From: DATKDU01 sp035512595
GTDB lineage: Bacteria; Planctomycetota; Planctomycetia; Pirellulales; Pirellulaceae
DNA length: 25,707 bases
Direction: 5' to 3'
NCBI GenBank assembly: GCA_035512595.1
Contig: DATKDU010000246.1
Coordinates: 1 to 25,707 of the forward strand
The translations under genes and the position numbers were made by a program. Positions within the stretch are counted from its first letter, which is position 1; the number at the start of each line of letters is the position of its first letter. Under the pieces are notes generated by a model. The model searched no databases and was not told the DNA's origin. It was given only the letters and a program-made list of their open reading frames with translations. Of the stretch, positions 7,792-15,268 are shown one piece after another.

Positions 7792-7808
7792 CGCGCAAGT
7801 CGTCCCGG

Positions 7809-7848
7809 TCGCACAATCTTCCCGCAGGTCCCAGGATGGTGAGCATGA
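7809..7848 (-). pseudogene. Duplicated 5' end of the DUF1501 gene
   Basis: Bases 7809-7848 repeat 7263-7302 with a single difference by eye, and similarity fades beyond 7848. Read on the minus strand, the copy encodes MLTILGPAGRLCD, the first 13 residues of the DUF1501 protein with Thr8 replaced by Ala, and then diverges. It is either the start of a deleted second DUF1501 gene or a duplication caused by insertion of the intervening 0.5 kb. Confidence 0.7.
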
Positions 7849-8083
7849 AGGCTTATTATCCCGAGACTGCCGACGCGCTCAAGGCGTACCTGGGGATCTA
7901 TCCCGACGACACGTTTCGGGGCCCCGCGAGAGACCAGCGCATCTGGCTCGTCACGGCGACGCGCTGTTGCGACACGTGTTGTGGAATGCCGCCAAGGCCG
8001 CGGTCATCGTCAAGCATCCAGCCAATCCTTTCCACAAGAAACCCCGGAGCATCGTTCGATCGTCGGCACTAGAAAATCAGTAG
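7849..8083 (+). pseudogene. Degenerate coding patch, possible transposase remnant
   Basis: The 7792-8290 gap has no intact gene. On the plus strand one frame gives MKAYYPETADALKAYLG and then continues to about 7960 before losing sense; another frame from about 7950 gives ALLRHVLWNAAKAAVIV followed by KHPANPF and stops at 8083. The second piece loosely recalls the C-terminal end of IS110-type transposases (G-x-LLR-x-x-LW-x-AA followed by NP). A frameshift would join the two. The resemblance is weak, there are no insertion-sequence ends, and the rest of the gap (8084-8290) shows only an A/T-rich stretch near 8090 and the leader of the next gene. Confidence 0.25.
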
Positions 8084-8290
8084 AGAAAGTTTTTTTTTCT
8101 TGCACCAGGGACTTTCACCCCCAAAACGCCGGCTTGGCAACGGCCTTGTCAAGAAAAACAGTTCTAATGCGAATAACCGAAACATCAACTAATTGCGCGG
8201 GGTTCATTGCCCTAGTGAGACCGTCGGCACAGGTGGCTCGTGCGCCGACGAGGAATGGAGCCGGAACGATCGAGAAGGGAGGAGCCTCAG

Positions 8291-8887
8291 ATGGGTCGTG
8301 TTTCGTGGGCGCTGGTGCTGTTGCCGCTGGCTGGCTGCGTGGCCGTCTGCCTGTGGATCGGCTCGATGCCTTCTGCGCCATCAACTCCCGCCGGCAAGCA
8401 GGTGCCGAAGGTTGACGTGGCGCGGCCTCCGACCCGCCATATGCCGCTGCGATTGGACGTGCCGGCGATCGAAAATCCGCCGCTGGAATATGCCGACGAG
8501 GTCGGCCTGGATGACGAAGCGATCGTGATCGGGATCGTGGTCAACGGCGAGCCGCGGGCGTACTTGCGCGAGGCGTTTGACACGTCCCCCAACTTCCACG
8601 TGGTGACCGACACGATCGACTCGACGCCGGTGGCGATCACGCACTGCGACCGGCTCCGCTGCACGCGGGTGTTCACCGGTCCGCAACTGGAAGAGCCCGG
8701 CAGCATTCGCGGCGGCGGCTGGCGCGTCGATCAGACGCTGGCGCTGATCGTGGACGAGCAGGAATATTCGCAGAAATCGCCGGAGATTCCGCTGGATGAG
8801 GTCCCGTTTTTGGAACTGCCGTGGGGAATGTGGCGGGAGCTGTTCCCGGATACCTTGGTGTACGTCGGGCAGAGCGGAGCAGGGTAA
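8291..8887 (+). CDS. DUF3179-like protein, lipoprotein or membrane-anchored
   Basis: A 198-residue protein starting at ATG 8291, chosen because GGGAGGAG at 8277-8284 sits six bases upstream; a GTG at 8240 has no such site. The N-terminus (MGRVSWALVLLPLAGC) has a short charged start, a hydrophobic run and a lipobox-like LAGC, suggesting a lipoprotein, although the run could instead be a membrane anchor. Residues about 85-140 resemble DUF3179: IVIGIVVNGEPRAY, then HVVTDTIDSTPVAITHCDRLRC, followed by a late W-x-x-W/FPDT-like segment (GMWRELFPDTLVYV). It is shorter than usual DUF3179 proteins and the typical CPLC motif is altered to HCDRLRC. Function is unknown. It converges on the ABC ATPase gene with a hairpin repeat between them. 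Confidence 0.7.
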   Translation: MGRVSWALVLLPLAGCVAVCLWIGSMPSAPSTPAGKQVPKVDVARPPTRHMPLRLDVPAIENPPLEYADEVGLDDEAIVIGIVVNGEPRAYLREAFDTSPNFHVVTDTIDSTPVAITHCDRLRCTRVFTGPQLEEPGSIRGGGWRVDQTLALIVDEQEYSQKSPEIPLDEVPFLELPWGMWRELFPDTLVYVGQSGAG

Positions 8888-8894
8888 TCCTGGC

Positions 8895-9030
8895 GATCCT
8901 GATCTTAATCCTGATCTTGCTCTTCATCTCATTCCTACTCCTACTCCTACTCTCTCGCCGTGCGACGTCGCTGCGGCAGGATCAAGAGTAAGATTAGGAA
9001 TGAGAGTAAGAGCAAGATTAAGAGAATGAG
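8895..9030. repeat. Hexamer-unit inverted repeat between convergent genes
   Basis: A pyrimidine-rich run of degenerate 6-base units (GATCTT, AATCCT, GCTCTT, ATTCCT, ACTCCT) at about 8895-8955 is followed, after a short GC-rich loop, by a purine-rich run at about 8979-9030 that is largely its reverse complement (both share a stretch pairing around GCTCTT and CTCATTCCTA). It would form a long imperfect hairpin between the stop codons of the DUF3179-like and ABC ATPase genes, and might terminate transcription in both directions. Confidence 0.7.
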
Positions 9031-9040
9031 TTCGCGGCTG

Positions 9041-9967
9041 CTACGTCACCAGCCCCTTGGTGACCATCATGAATACATCCTCCAGCGTCGGGTCGCGCTC
9101 GGAGAAGCTGCGGAGCTGCACCTTGTTGGCGACCAGCTCGTTGAGCAGGTCGGCGATCTGCTGATCGCTGGCGTCGAGCTCGATGACGCAGCTATTGACG
9201 TCGGCAGCCACGTTGCGGGTGTGAGGGCTGGACCGGATCACCGACAGGCCGACGTCCATGCCGTTGACGAAGCGGACCTCGACCGTGCGATTGGCCCGGA
9301 TGCGGCGATACACATCTTCGATCGGGCCGCTCATCAGGAGCTGCCCGCGCTCGATGATGCCGATGGCCGTGCAGCAGTCGGCCAGCTCCGACAAGATATG
9401 GCTGGAGATGAGGATCGTCTTGCCCATCCGCCGCAGCTCCTTGAGGAGCGCTTTGACCTCGATGCGGGCCCGCGGGTCGAGGCCGGCGGAAGGCTCGTCG
9501 AGGATCAGCACCGGGGGATCGTGCAGCAGCGTTTTGGCAAGACAGAGCCGCTGTTTCATTCCCTTGGAAAGACCGTTGACGAAGTCGTCCCGCTTGTGCC
9601 CCAGGTCGAGGAGCTCCAGCACGTCGTTGATAACCTGCTTGCGCTTCCCTTTGCCGATCTTGTAGGCCACGGCAAAGAAATCGAGAAACTCCCAGACTTT
9701 CATGCCGTCGTACACGCCGAAGTTGTCGGGCATGTAGCCGATCGAGTAGCGGACGCTCATCGGGTCGCGAGTCACGCTGTGGCCGTTGACGATCCCTTCG
9801 CCGCGGCTCGCCTTGAGGAGCGTGGCCAGGAAGCGGATGGTCGTGCTCTTGCCGGCGCCGTTGGGGCCGATGAACCCGAACATCTCCCCCGCCTCGATCT
9901 TGAGATTGAGGCGCTCGACGGCGCGAAATTCGCCGTAGTCTTTGCCGAAATCGATCAGTTCGATCAT
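9041..9967 (-). CDS. ABC transporter ATP-binding protein
   Basis: I use ATG 9967 (MIELIDFGKDYG), giving 308 residues; seven extra upstream codons read into a repeat. All ABC ATPase motifs are present: Walker A GPNGAGKST at 34-42, signature LSKGMKQR at 133-140, Walker B VLILDEP at 153-159 followed by the D-loop SAGLDP, and the switch His190 (ISSH). The overall layout, with a C-terminal extension of about 90 residues after GQLLMSGP, is that of ABC-2-type exporters and the GldA/NatA group. It would hydrolyse ATP on the inner face of the membrane to drive an exporter or membrane remodelling. It follows the large membrane protein gene on the same strand with 50 bases between, so the two probably form one system. 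No separate ABC-2 permease lies in the window. Confidence 0.9.
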   Translation of the reverse strand: MIELIDFGKDYGEFRAVERLNLKIEAGEMFGFIGPNGAGKSTTIRFLATLLKASRGEGIVNGHSVTRDPMSVRYSIGYMPDNFGVYDGMKVWEFLDFFAVAYKIGKGKRKQVINDVLELLDLGHKRDDFVNGLSKGMKQRLCLAKTLLHDPPVLILDEPSAGLDPRARIEVKALLKELRRMGKTILISSHILSELADCCTAIGIIERGQLLMSGPIEDVYRRIRANRTVEVRFVNGMDVGLSVIRSSPHTRNVAADVNSCVIELDASDQQIADLLNELVANKVQLRSFSERDPTLEDVFMMVTKGLVT

Positions 9968-9981
9968 GGATTGCTTTCGCA

Positions 9982-10058
9982 AGTCCAAAGTCCCGAGTCC
10001 AAAGTCCGAAGTCGGACTCAGGAATCGACTTTGGACTTTGGACTTTGGACTTTGGACT
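9982..10058. repeat. Heptamer-unit inverted repeat overlapping a gene end
   Basis: The left arm, 9982-10013, is made of GTCCAAA-type units and the right arm, 10027-10058, is four near-perfect copies of the reverse complement (GACTTTG). The arms pair at 29 of 32 positions around a 13-base loop. The element starts 14 bases upstream of the ABC ATPase ATG and runs into the end of the preceding large gene, supplying its final codons and the TGA at 10018-10020. Confidence 0.85.
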
Positions 10059-12831
10059 GAATACTCGTCTGCGTCGCATCGATTGTCGTGCCATCTCCCG
10101 GCACTGGCTCGGATTCATCGAGCGGGTCGGGGACCTTGAAGTCGTCGCTGACGTTCGCGTCCCGCTCCGGTACGGGAAGACGGCCGCGGTCCAGGTGCGC
10201 CAGCACCAGCGTCTGCATCGTCGTTTGAGCCGGCCGAGGCCAGACTTGCATCCCCGGCAGTTCGTCGTTGGACCAGGCCACCAGCCGCACCTCCCCTGGA
10301 TTGAGGCGCAGCCGCTTGACCGTCAGGTCCACCAGCCGGTGCAGCCGCACAGTCCCTTTGTCCTCCTCGCCGACCGCCGGCTTGGACGACATGACCGGCG
10401 ACTGGTCCCACTGCCGCACCCACGGCGTGCGGTAGGCAGGCCAGTTGCGCTTGGCTTCTTCCTCCTCAGGCGGAGTGTATTCGGCAAACGACAGCGAGAC
10501 CATCGTCTGCGGCCGCATTTCCGCCACATAAGCCACCTTAAACCGCGGGAATGGCGTCCCTTCCAGACGGCCGATGATCCCCACGTCGCGGAGCGTCAGC
10601 GCCGACGAGTTCTTCAACCGCGAGCCGCCGGCCGCATCCTGCACCAGAGAGATCGGCCCTTTGAGGTCGAGCATCTGCTCGCTGTGGACCTTTTCCGTCG
10701 AGTTGGAATTCACCTGAATGCCGGACAGGAGCGTTCCCTTGTCGCGGTGGAACTCGGCCACTTGCGGCCACTCGTTCGGCTTGCGGACGAATTTCTCATC
10801 CACGACGAACGGCAGGGACACCGCGGAGGGATCGTCGAACGACACCTGATAGGGGGTGGACAACGAGGTATACAGCGTGGTGTACCGCGTCAAATGGGCT
10901 CGGGAATAATCGCGCTGCACTTCCAGGACGGCGATTTCCGTGCGGCTGCGGACGAAGCCGATGTTGAGCTGCGCCAGGCGAATGACGCACACGGCGCCGA
11001 CGATAGCGATCACCGGCGCGGCGGCCCACGACCATTCCACCCGCCCCAGCAGCCAGAACACCAGCCAGTTGAGCGGCACCAGCACGATCAGGTAGACCGC
11101 CAGCACCTGGAGCACGAACCCCGCTTTGGGAATTTCGATCTTGGCCGACTCGTCGAGCGAGTCGCGAGCGGCGTCCGCCGCGCCGCTGAAGTCGTTCCAG
11201 CCGCCGACGCCGGAGCTGGGCTGAGCCTGGTAGCCGGTAAAGTGCCAATCGTCGATGTCGGGATGCTCCAGCGACGTGTACTGCGCCGCCGGCCGCTGCG
11301 GCTGCGGAAAGGCCGGCCCAAACTGGTTGTAAGCCGGCTCCTCGGTTTCCTTGGGAGGAGGTGCGGTGGCCGCGGTGGGCATGTCCTGCCCCGTCAAATA
11401 ACCGATGTCGCGGGTAAAGATCCGCAGGGTCGTGGAGAGCCGCGGATCGCGAATAAACGGCGACAGCGTCCCACCCGCCCATTTCATTTCCAGCGTTGCC
11501 AGATCGTTGGACTGGTCGAACTCGCGCCCCGGCCGCCGGAGCAGCACGGAGTTAAAGAAGCCGTCAAAATTCTTCCAGTAGCGAATCCGCAGGTCGGTGA
11601 GCGGGAAGGCGGTCACGACGATCCGCCCGCCGCCGATGCGGCGCTCCGCGACCAGCTCGCCCGTATGCGGCACGAACTGTGCCTCTTCGTGCTTCTTCAA
11701 CTCGACCCCGACCATCGGCCTGTCGGGGAGAATCTGGATCTCGCGGTTCTCTCCTTTTTTCTTCGACGGGAGCGACCAGTGGCGGCTCATCTCGTCCACG
11801 TCCGCCTGCGCCAGCTTGCGAACGGCGCCCGCTTGCGCCGGCAGATAGGGAGCCAAGAAGCTTCCCCGCAATTTGTCGAGCGAATTGGGGCCGCTGACGA
11901 TGATCTGTCCTCCCCAGTGCAGCCAGTCGATCGTGGAGGTTCGCTGCTCGGGGGTCAGCAATCCCGGGTCGATGTCGTCCCACACCAGGTAGGCGATTGT
12001 CGTCCAGGTTTGCAGGTTGCTCGGGAGCGGCACGCTGCGGTCGATCTTGGGCAGGATGACCCGGTAGTAGCGCAGCCCCCCGAAGTCCGAGATCTGGTCG
12101 TCGGTGACGACCACCGACTTCAGATTGTTCATGTAGACGTAGCTGGAGTTGTTGCTGGCCAGGACCAGAATGAAATACTGATATTCGTCCAGCGAGGTTA
12201 CCAGCCGGAAGCCGGCGTGCTGCGTCCCTCCGCCGCGATCCGAGAGCAGTTCACTGTTGAGGTTGTACGCCCCCTGGACGTTCCGTTCGCGCCGCGGCAG
12301 AAAAAACAGCGTGTCGATCTGCTTGGCTTGTCCTTTGGGAAGGACCGCCTTGCGAAACGACACCAGCCGATAATTCGTCCGCTCGACCTCCAAGGGAAGC
12401 CGGCGGGCATCGATGGGGCTGGTCCGCAGCCGGCCGGGAAAGTCGAAGTTGTTGGCTTTCATCTTGTGGATCGCCTGCCCCCAGTGGCCCGGCTTCACGT
12501 AGGTGAAGGCGGACTGTCTGGCAGCCGGGTCCGCATCCTCATCCTCCTCCTTCTCTTGTTCCTTGTCCGGATCGGGCTCGACGATCTCGTAATTCGGCAG
12601 AACCTGGATCGCCATCTCGAAATTGGGCTTGGGCTCCTCGGCCTTCTGCTTCCGCTTGCGTTCCTCCTCCCTTTTCCTTTCCTCCGCCTCCCGCTTCTTC
12701 TTGGCGATCGGATCCTCTTTTTTGCACCCGCTGCAGCCGGGAAGCGTGGCCCCCAAGACGACCAGCAATGCCAACAGCAGCGTCGCCCAAAGGGACAGAC
12801 GCCAAGGGGCCACTGACGCGCGCGAATTCAT
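10018..12831 (-). CDS. Large lipoprotein-like membrane protein linked to an ABC ATPase
   Basis: Starting at ATG 12831 (MNSRASVAPWRL) it has 937 residues; 19 more upstream codons are possible but unlikely. Residues about 12-32 are hydrophobic and end in LPGC, a plausible lipobox with Cys33. Residues 43-68 are a Lys/Glu-rich coiled coil. The middle part is extracytoplasmic and contains an alpha/beta region (TTIAYLVWDDIDPGLL, then WGGQIIVSGPN) resembling the glutamine-amidotransferase-like fold of GldG-type and DUF4350 proteins. About 565-615 form two membrane segments with an EWSW turn (YLIVLVPLNWLVFWLLGRVEW), followed by beta-rich sequence. The ABC ATPase gene follows at once, so an export or envelope role is likely. 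The last 13 residues (QSKVQSPKSKVDS) come from the heptamer repeat. Confidence 0.7.
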   Translation of the reverse strand: MNSRASVAPWRLSLWATLLLALLVVLGATLPGCSGCKKEDPIAKKKREAEERKREEERKRKQKAEEPKPNFEMAIQVLPNYEIVEPDPDKEQEKEEDEDADPAARQSAFTYVKPGHWGQAIHKMKANNFDFPGRLRTSPIDARRLPLEVERTNYRLVSFRKAVLPKGQAKQIDTLFFLPRRERNVQGAYNLNSELLSDRGGGTQHAGFRLVTSLDEYQYFILVLASNNSSYVYMNNLKSVVVTDDQISDFGGLRYYRVILPKIDRSVPLPSNLQTWTTIAYLVWDDIDPGLLTPEQRTSTIDWLHWGGQIIVSGPNSLDKLRGSFLAPYLPAQAGAVRKLAQADVDEMSRHWSLPSKKKGENREIQILPDRPMVGVELKKHEEAQFVPHTGELVAERRIGGGRIVVTAFPLTDLRIRYWKNFDGFFNSVLLRRPGREFDQSNDLATLEMKWAGGTLSPFIRDPRLSTTLRIFTRDIGYLTGQDMPTAATAPPPKETEEPAYNQFGPAFPQPQRPAAQYTSLEHPDIDDWHFTGYQAQPSSGVGGWNDFSGAADAARDSLDESAKIEIPKAGFVLQVLAVYLIVLVPLNWLVFWLLGRVEWSWAAAPVIAIVGAVCVIRLAQLNIGFVRSRTEIAVLEVQRDYSRAHLTRYTTLYTSLSTPYQVSFDDPSAVSLPFVVDEKFVRKPNEWPQVAEFHRDKGTLLSGIQVNSNSTEKVHSEQMLDLKGPISLVQDAAGGSRLKNSSALTLRDVGIIGRLEGTPFPRFKVAYVAEMRPQTMVSLSFAEYTPPEEEEAKRNWPAYRTPWVRQWDQSPVMSSKPAVGEEDKGTVRLHRLVDLTVKRLRLNPGEVRLVAWSNDELPGMQVWPRPAQTTMQTLVLAHLDRGRLPVPERDANVSDDFKVPDPLDESEPVPGDGTTIDATQTSIQSKVQSPKSKVDS

Positions 12832-13086
12832 GGACGCAATCCTGTGTTGGTCGAGCGGGCAAAGCGGAACGCCTTGCGCAGACTCCATGCGCCCTCTGCG
12901 GCGGGTTCACCCTGCGGGGAATTCGGCGGAGCGAACATCTGCTTGGCTCCGGCAGCATTCGTCCCGAAGGAATTGGCCAGAAACTCCCGGCCTGACTGTT
13001 CCTGCCGCGGACGGCACCCATCAGTCTAAGACGGGGAAAGGGGGAGGGAAAGTCTCCCGGGACGATAATATGCCGGCAGGATTTTC

Positions 13087-13713
13087 TTAGCGTGGGGGAT
13101 GCTTGCGGGCCTCATCGTACTGCTCGGGCGTATCGACGTCGCAGAACGCCTCGCGATCGACGCCGAGCTGCTCGCAAGGCACTTCGCGAGTCGGATTCTG
13201 CCAGTGCATCGCGTTAATGCCGCGGTCGGCGGGCAATTGGGGCACCTGCTCTGCCAGCGGCCAGGGAAAGAGGACCGGATGCCCGCGGCGGCCGGCCAGG
13301 GTCGGCGTGAGAATGGCCGGCGCATCGGGCGAATGCGCCGCCAGCAGGTGGTTCACGATTGCCGGGGAGAGTTGGGGCATGTCGGCCGGCGCCAGCATCC
13401 AGACGTCTTCAGCGACCGGGTGGTATTCTTCGGCGATGAAATTGAGTGCCTGCTGAACCGAATCCCGCATGTGAGGCGGAGCAACCGCGGGGACAACGAC
13501 TTCCGCTCCGGACCGGCGGCAGATTGCCGCCAACTCCGCGTCGTCCGAGCGAACGACAACGACGACGGCAGCGACGAAGCTGGCCTTCCAGGCGGCCAGC
13601 GTCGCCTCGATGATCGTTCCGTCGCTCCACGGCAACAAGAGCTTGGGCTGCCCCATCCGCCGGCTTTGTCCCGCGGCAGGTACGATGGCAAACGCACGGC
13701 AAGGGGCGGTCAT
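13087..13713 (-). CDS. MobA/MocA-like nucleotidyltransferase
   Basis: A 208-residue cytosolic protein from ATG 13713 (MTAPCRAFAIVPAAG). The N-terminal nucleotide-binding loop PAAGQSRRMGQPKLLLPW at about 12-29 is the MobA/IspD-like signature, and LAPADMPQLS at about 113-122 supplies the conserved Asp that binds metal. The family attaches CMP or GMP to molybdopterin, or, in relatives, other nucleotides to phosphorylated substrates. It lies 8 bases after the XdhC stop on the same strand. This pairing matches the xanthine dehydrogenase/CO dehydrogenase maturation gene sets where MocA makes the molybdopterin cytosine dinucleotide cofactor, so MocA activity is the best inference. The molybdoenzyme subunits themselves are not in the window. 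Confidence 0.85.
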   Translation of the reverse strand: MTAPCRAFAIVPAAGQSRRMGQPKLLLPWSDGTIIEATLAAWKASFVAAVVVVVRSDDAELAAICRRSGAEVVVPAVAPPHMRDSVQQALNFIAEEYHPVAEDVWMLAPADMPQLSPAIVNHLLAAHSPDAPAILTPTLAGRRGHPVLFPWPLAEQVPQLPADRGINAMHWQNPTREVPCEQLGVDREAFCDVDTPEQYDEARKHPPR

Positions 13714-13721
13714 GCGGCGAC

Positions 13722-14795
13722 TTAGAATTCGATGCTTCGAGGCCGGCCGGGAACCGTTCCCAGATTGCGATGGGCGACCAGTTCGGCGCAAATGCTGACG
13801 GCAATTTCCGGCACGGTCTGCGAGCCGATGTCGATCCCCAGCGGCGCATGCACTTTGGCCAGAGCGTCGCGCGAGATCCCTTCGCCGAGCAGGTCGCCGT
13901 AGATCATCTTAATCTTCCGCCGGCTGCCGATCAGGCCGACGTAGCGTGCGCCGCGGTCCACCAGATGGAATAACGCTTCCTCGTCGTGATTGTGTCCGCG
14001 GGTCACGATCAGGCAGTATGTGTCCGGGGTGATTTCCAGCGTGGGGAGCACCTGGTCGATCTGGCCGGTGATCCGCCGCTCGGCTCGCGGAAAACGCTCC
14101 TGGGCGGTGAACTCTTCCCGGTCATCGACCACCCACACGTCAAACGCCAGATCGACCGCCAGGTCGGCGACCGCCTTGCCCACGTGGCCGCCGCCGACAA
14201 TCACCAGCCGGCAGCGGGGCAGGATCGGTAAGTACGCAATGCCGTGCGCCGCATACGGACGCGGCCGGGAGGCGAGCGGACGAATTGGATCGGTCACCAA
14301 TCCCGGGGGTGGCGAACTGGCCGTGTGCAACCCGGCAATGAAACGGCCGGCCGCATCGAACAGATAGCTCGTCGGCGCTGGAAGCGTGCTGGCTTGTGCA
14401 TCAAACACGATCGCCTCGGTGATTCCTTCGCCGCAATCGACCAGTTCGGCCAGCCTACGAAAGTAGCCGCGTGCCTCTCCCTCGGCGGCAATCGGCTCGA
14501 CGAGGATCTGCATCCGTCCGCCACAGATCAGCCCGTCGTCCCACCCATAGTCGCTGTCGAGTTGAAACGTGCAGACTTCGGACTTTCCTTCGCTCAGCAG
14601 TGCGATTGCCCGCCGCTTGACCTCCGCTTCCACGCAGCCGCCGCCGAGCGTCCCCGCTTGCGACCCGTCGGGATACACCAGCATCATCGCCCCGGCCTTT
14701 TGCGGGGTCGAGCCGCGGGTTTCGACGAGGCGGCAGTAGGCTACCGGGCGGCCCGCATCGAGGGCGGCAATCAGTTGTCGGACGACTTCACGCAT
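13722..14795 (-). CDS. xdhC: XdhC/CoxI-family molybdoenzyme maturation factor
   Basis: A 357-residue protein with both XdhC domains. The N-terminal XdhC/CoxI part (about 1-75) contains ETRGSTPQKAGAMMLV and GTLGGGCVEAEV; the C-terminal Rossmann-like part (about 200-340) starts with LVIVGGGHVGKAVADLA and has the conserved GLIGSRRK. XdhC proteins bind the molybdenum cofactor, help its sulfuration and insert it into xanthine dehydrogenase-type enzymes. It is followed at 8 bases by the MobA/MocA-like gene, forming a two-gene maturation unit. ATG 14795 is the natural start, but no ribosome site precedes it; a hairpin element at 14801-14857 sits only five bases upstream. The gene symbol reflects family membership, not a tested function. 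Confidence 0.88.
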   Translation of the reverse strand: MREVVRQLIAALDAGRPVAYCRLVETRGSTPQKAGAMMLVYPDGSQAGTLGGGCVEAEVKRRAIALLSEGKSEVCTFQLDSDYGWDDGLICGGRMQILVEPIAAEGEARGYFRRLAELVDCGEGITEAIVFDAQASTLPAPTSYLFDAAGRFIAGLHTASSPPPGLVTDPIRPLASRPRPYAAHGIAYLPILPRCRLVIVGGGHVGKAVADLAVDLAFDVWVVDDREEFTAQERFPRAERRITGQIDQVLPTLEITPDTYCLIVTRGHNHDEEALFHLVDRGARYVGLIGSRRKIKMIYGDLLGEGISRDALAKVHAPLGIDIGSQTVPEIAVSICAELVAHRNLGTVPGRPRSIEF

Positions 14796-14800
14796 AGGTT

Positions 14801-14857
14801 GTAGGACGGCCCTTCCGGACCGTCCACGATCTGGACGGCCCGGAAGGGCGGTCCTAC
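14801..14857. repeat. Palindromic double-hairpin element upstream of xdhC
   Basis: This 57-base element begins with GTAGG (14801-14805) and ends with CCTAC (14853-14857). It has two stem-loops, one of GGACGG/CCGTCC with a TCC inside the loop, the other GGACGGCCC-GGAA-GGGCGGTCC with one mismatch. It sits between the ABM gene stop and the xdhC start on their coding strand, five bases before the xdhC ATG. It is the intergenic counterpart of the elements found inside trpE and the DUF1501 gene. Confidence 0.75.
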
Positions 14858-14870
14858 GAGGAGGCGATGC

Positions 14871-15182
14871 TCAGCCGGCTGCTTCCAAAATCTGCAGCGT
14901 CACCTGCTTTACATAATCCTTCACCTTTGGCCGATATTCCACCATGTGCGGAGCGGCCAGATGAGTTTCGAGGGCCGAGACGCTTTCCCATCTCTCGACG
15001 ACCATGACGGCGTCAGCACCCAGCGGTACCTGCGATTTGATCTCGGTGCCGTGGTCGATCGCCGGGAAATACTCGATGCATCCCTTTTCCGCCCGTACCT
15101 GCGGCACGAGCTTGCGGAACTCGCCGAGGAACGCTTCGCGGGTGCCCGGGTTGAGCTCGATGAATGCCAGGACGACGATCAT
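14871..15182 (-). CDS. Antibiotic biosynthesis monooxygenase (ABM) domain protein
   Basis: The start is ATG 15182 (MIVVLAFIELNPG), giving 103 residues, the usual length of single-domain ABM proteins; AAGG lies about 11 bases upstream. The ferredoxin-like ABM fold is recognisable in FIELNPGTREAFLGEF, then VRAEKGCIEYFPAID and VVERWESVSALETHLAAPH, ending in a helix near VKDYVKQV. Despite the name, members include quinol monooxygenases (YgiN-like), haem degraders and proteins of unknown function, usually dimers. Substrate is unknown. It is transcribed divergently from the ArsM-like methyltransferase gene with 86 bases between, so the two could share a control region. Confidence 0.82.
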   Translation of the reverse strand: MIVVLAFIELNPGTREAFLGEFRKLVPQVRAEKGCIEYFPAIDHGTEIKSQVPLGADAVMVVERWESVSALETHLAAPHMVEYRPKVKDYVKQVTLQILEAAG

Positions 15183-15268
15183 GGGTGGCGCCTTGTGTTT
15201 TGAGTGGCGTTCCTCATTGTGCGGCTGGCGGCAAATCGGAACAATGGGGCCTTTCCAGGGAGAATCGA

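Noticed and set aside
10045..12816. Very long plus-strand open frame (923 codons) opposite the large membrane protein gene
   Set aside because: It mirrors the minus-strand gene codon for codon, has no recognisable domain and is rich in Arg/His/Pro, as expected for an antisense frame in GC-rich DNA.
13087..14795. Complete xanthine or CO dehydrogenase operon
   Set aside because: Only maturation-type genes (XdhC and MobA/MocA-like) are present; no molybdoenzyme, FAD or iron-sulfur subunit gene lies in the window.
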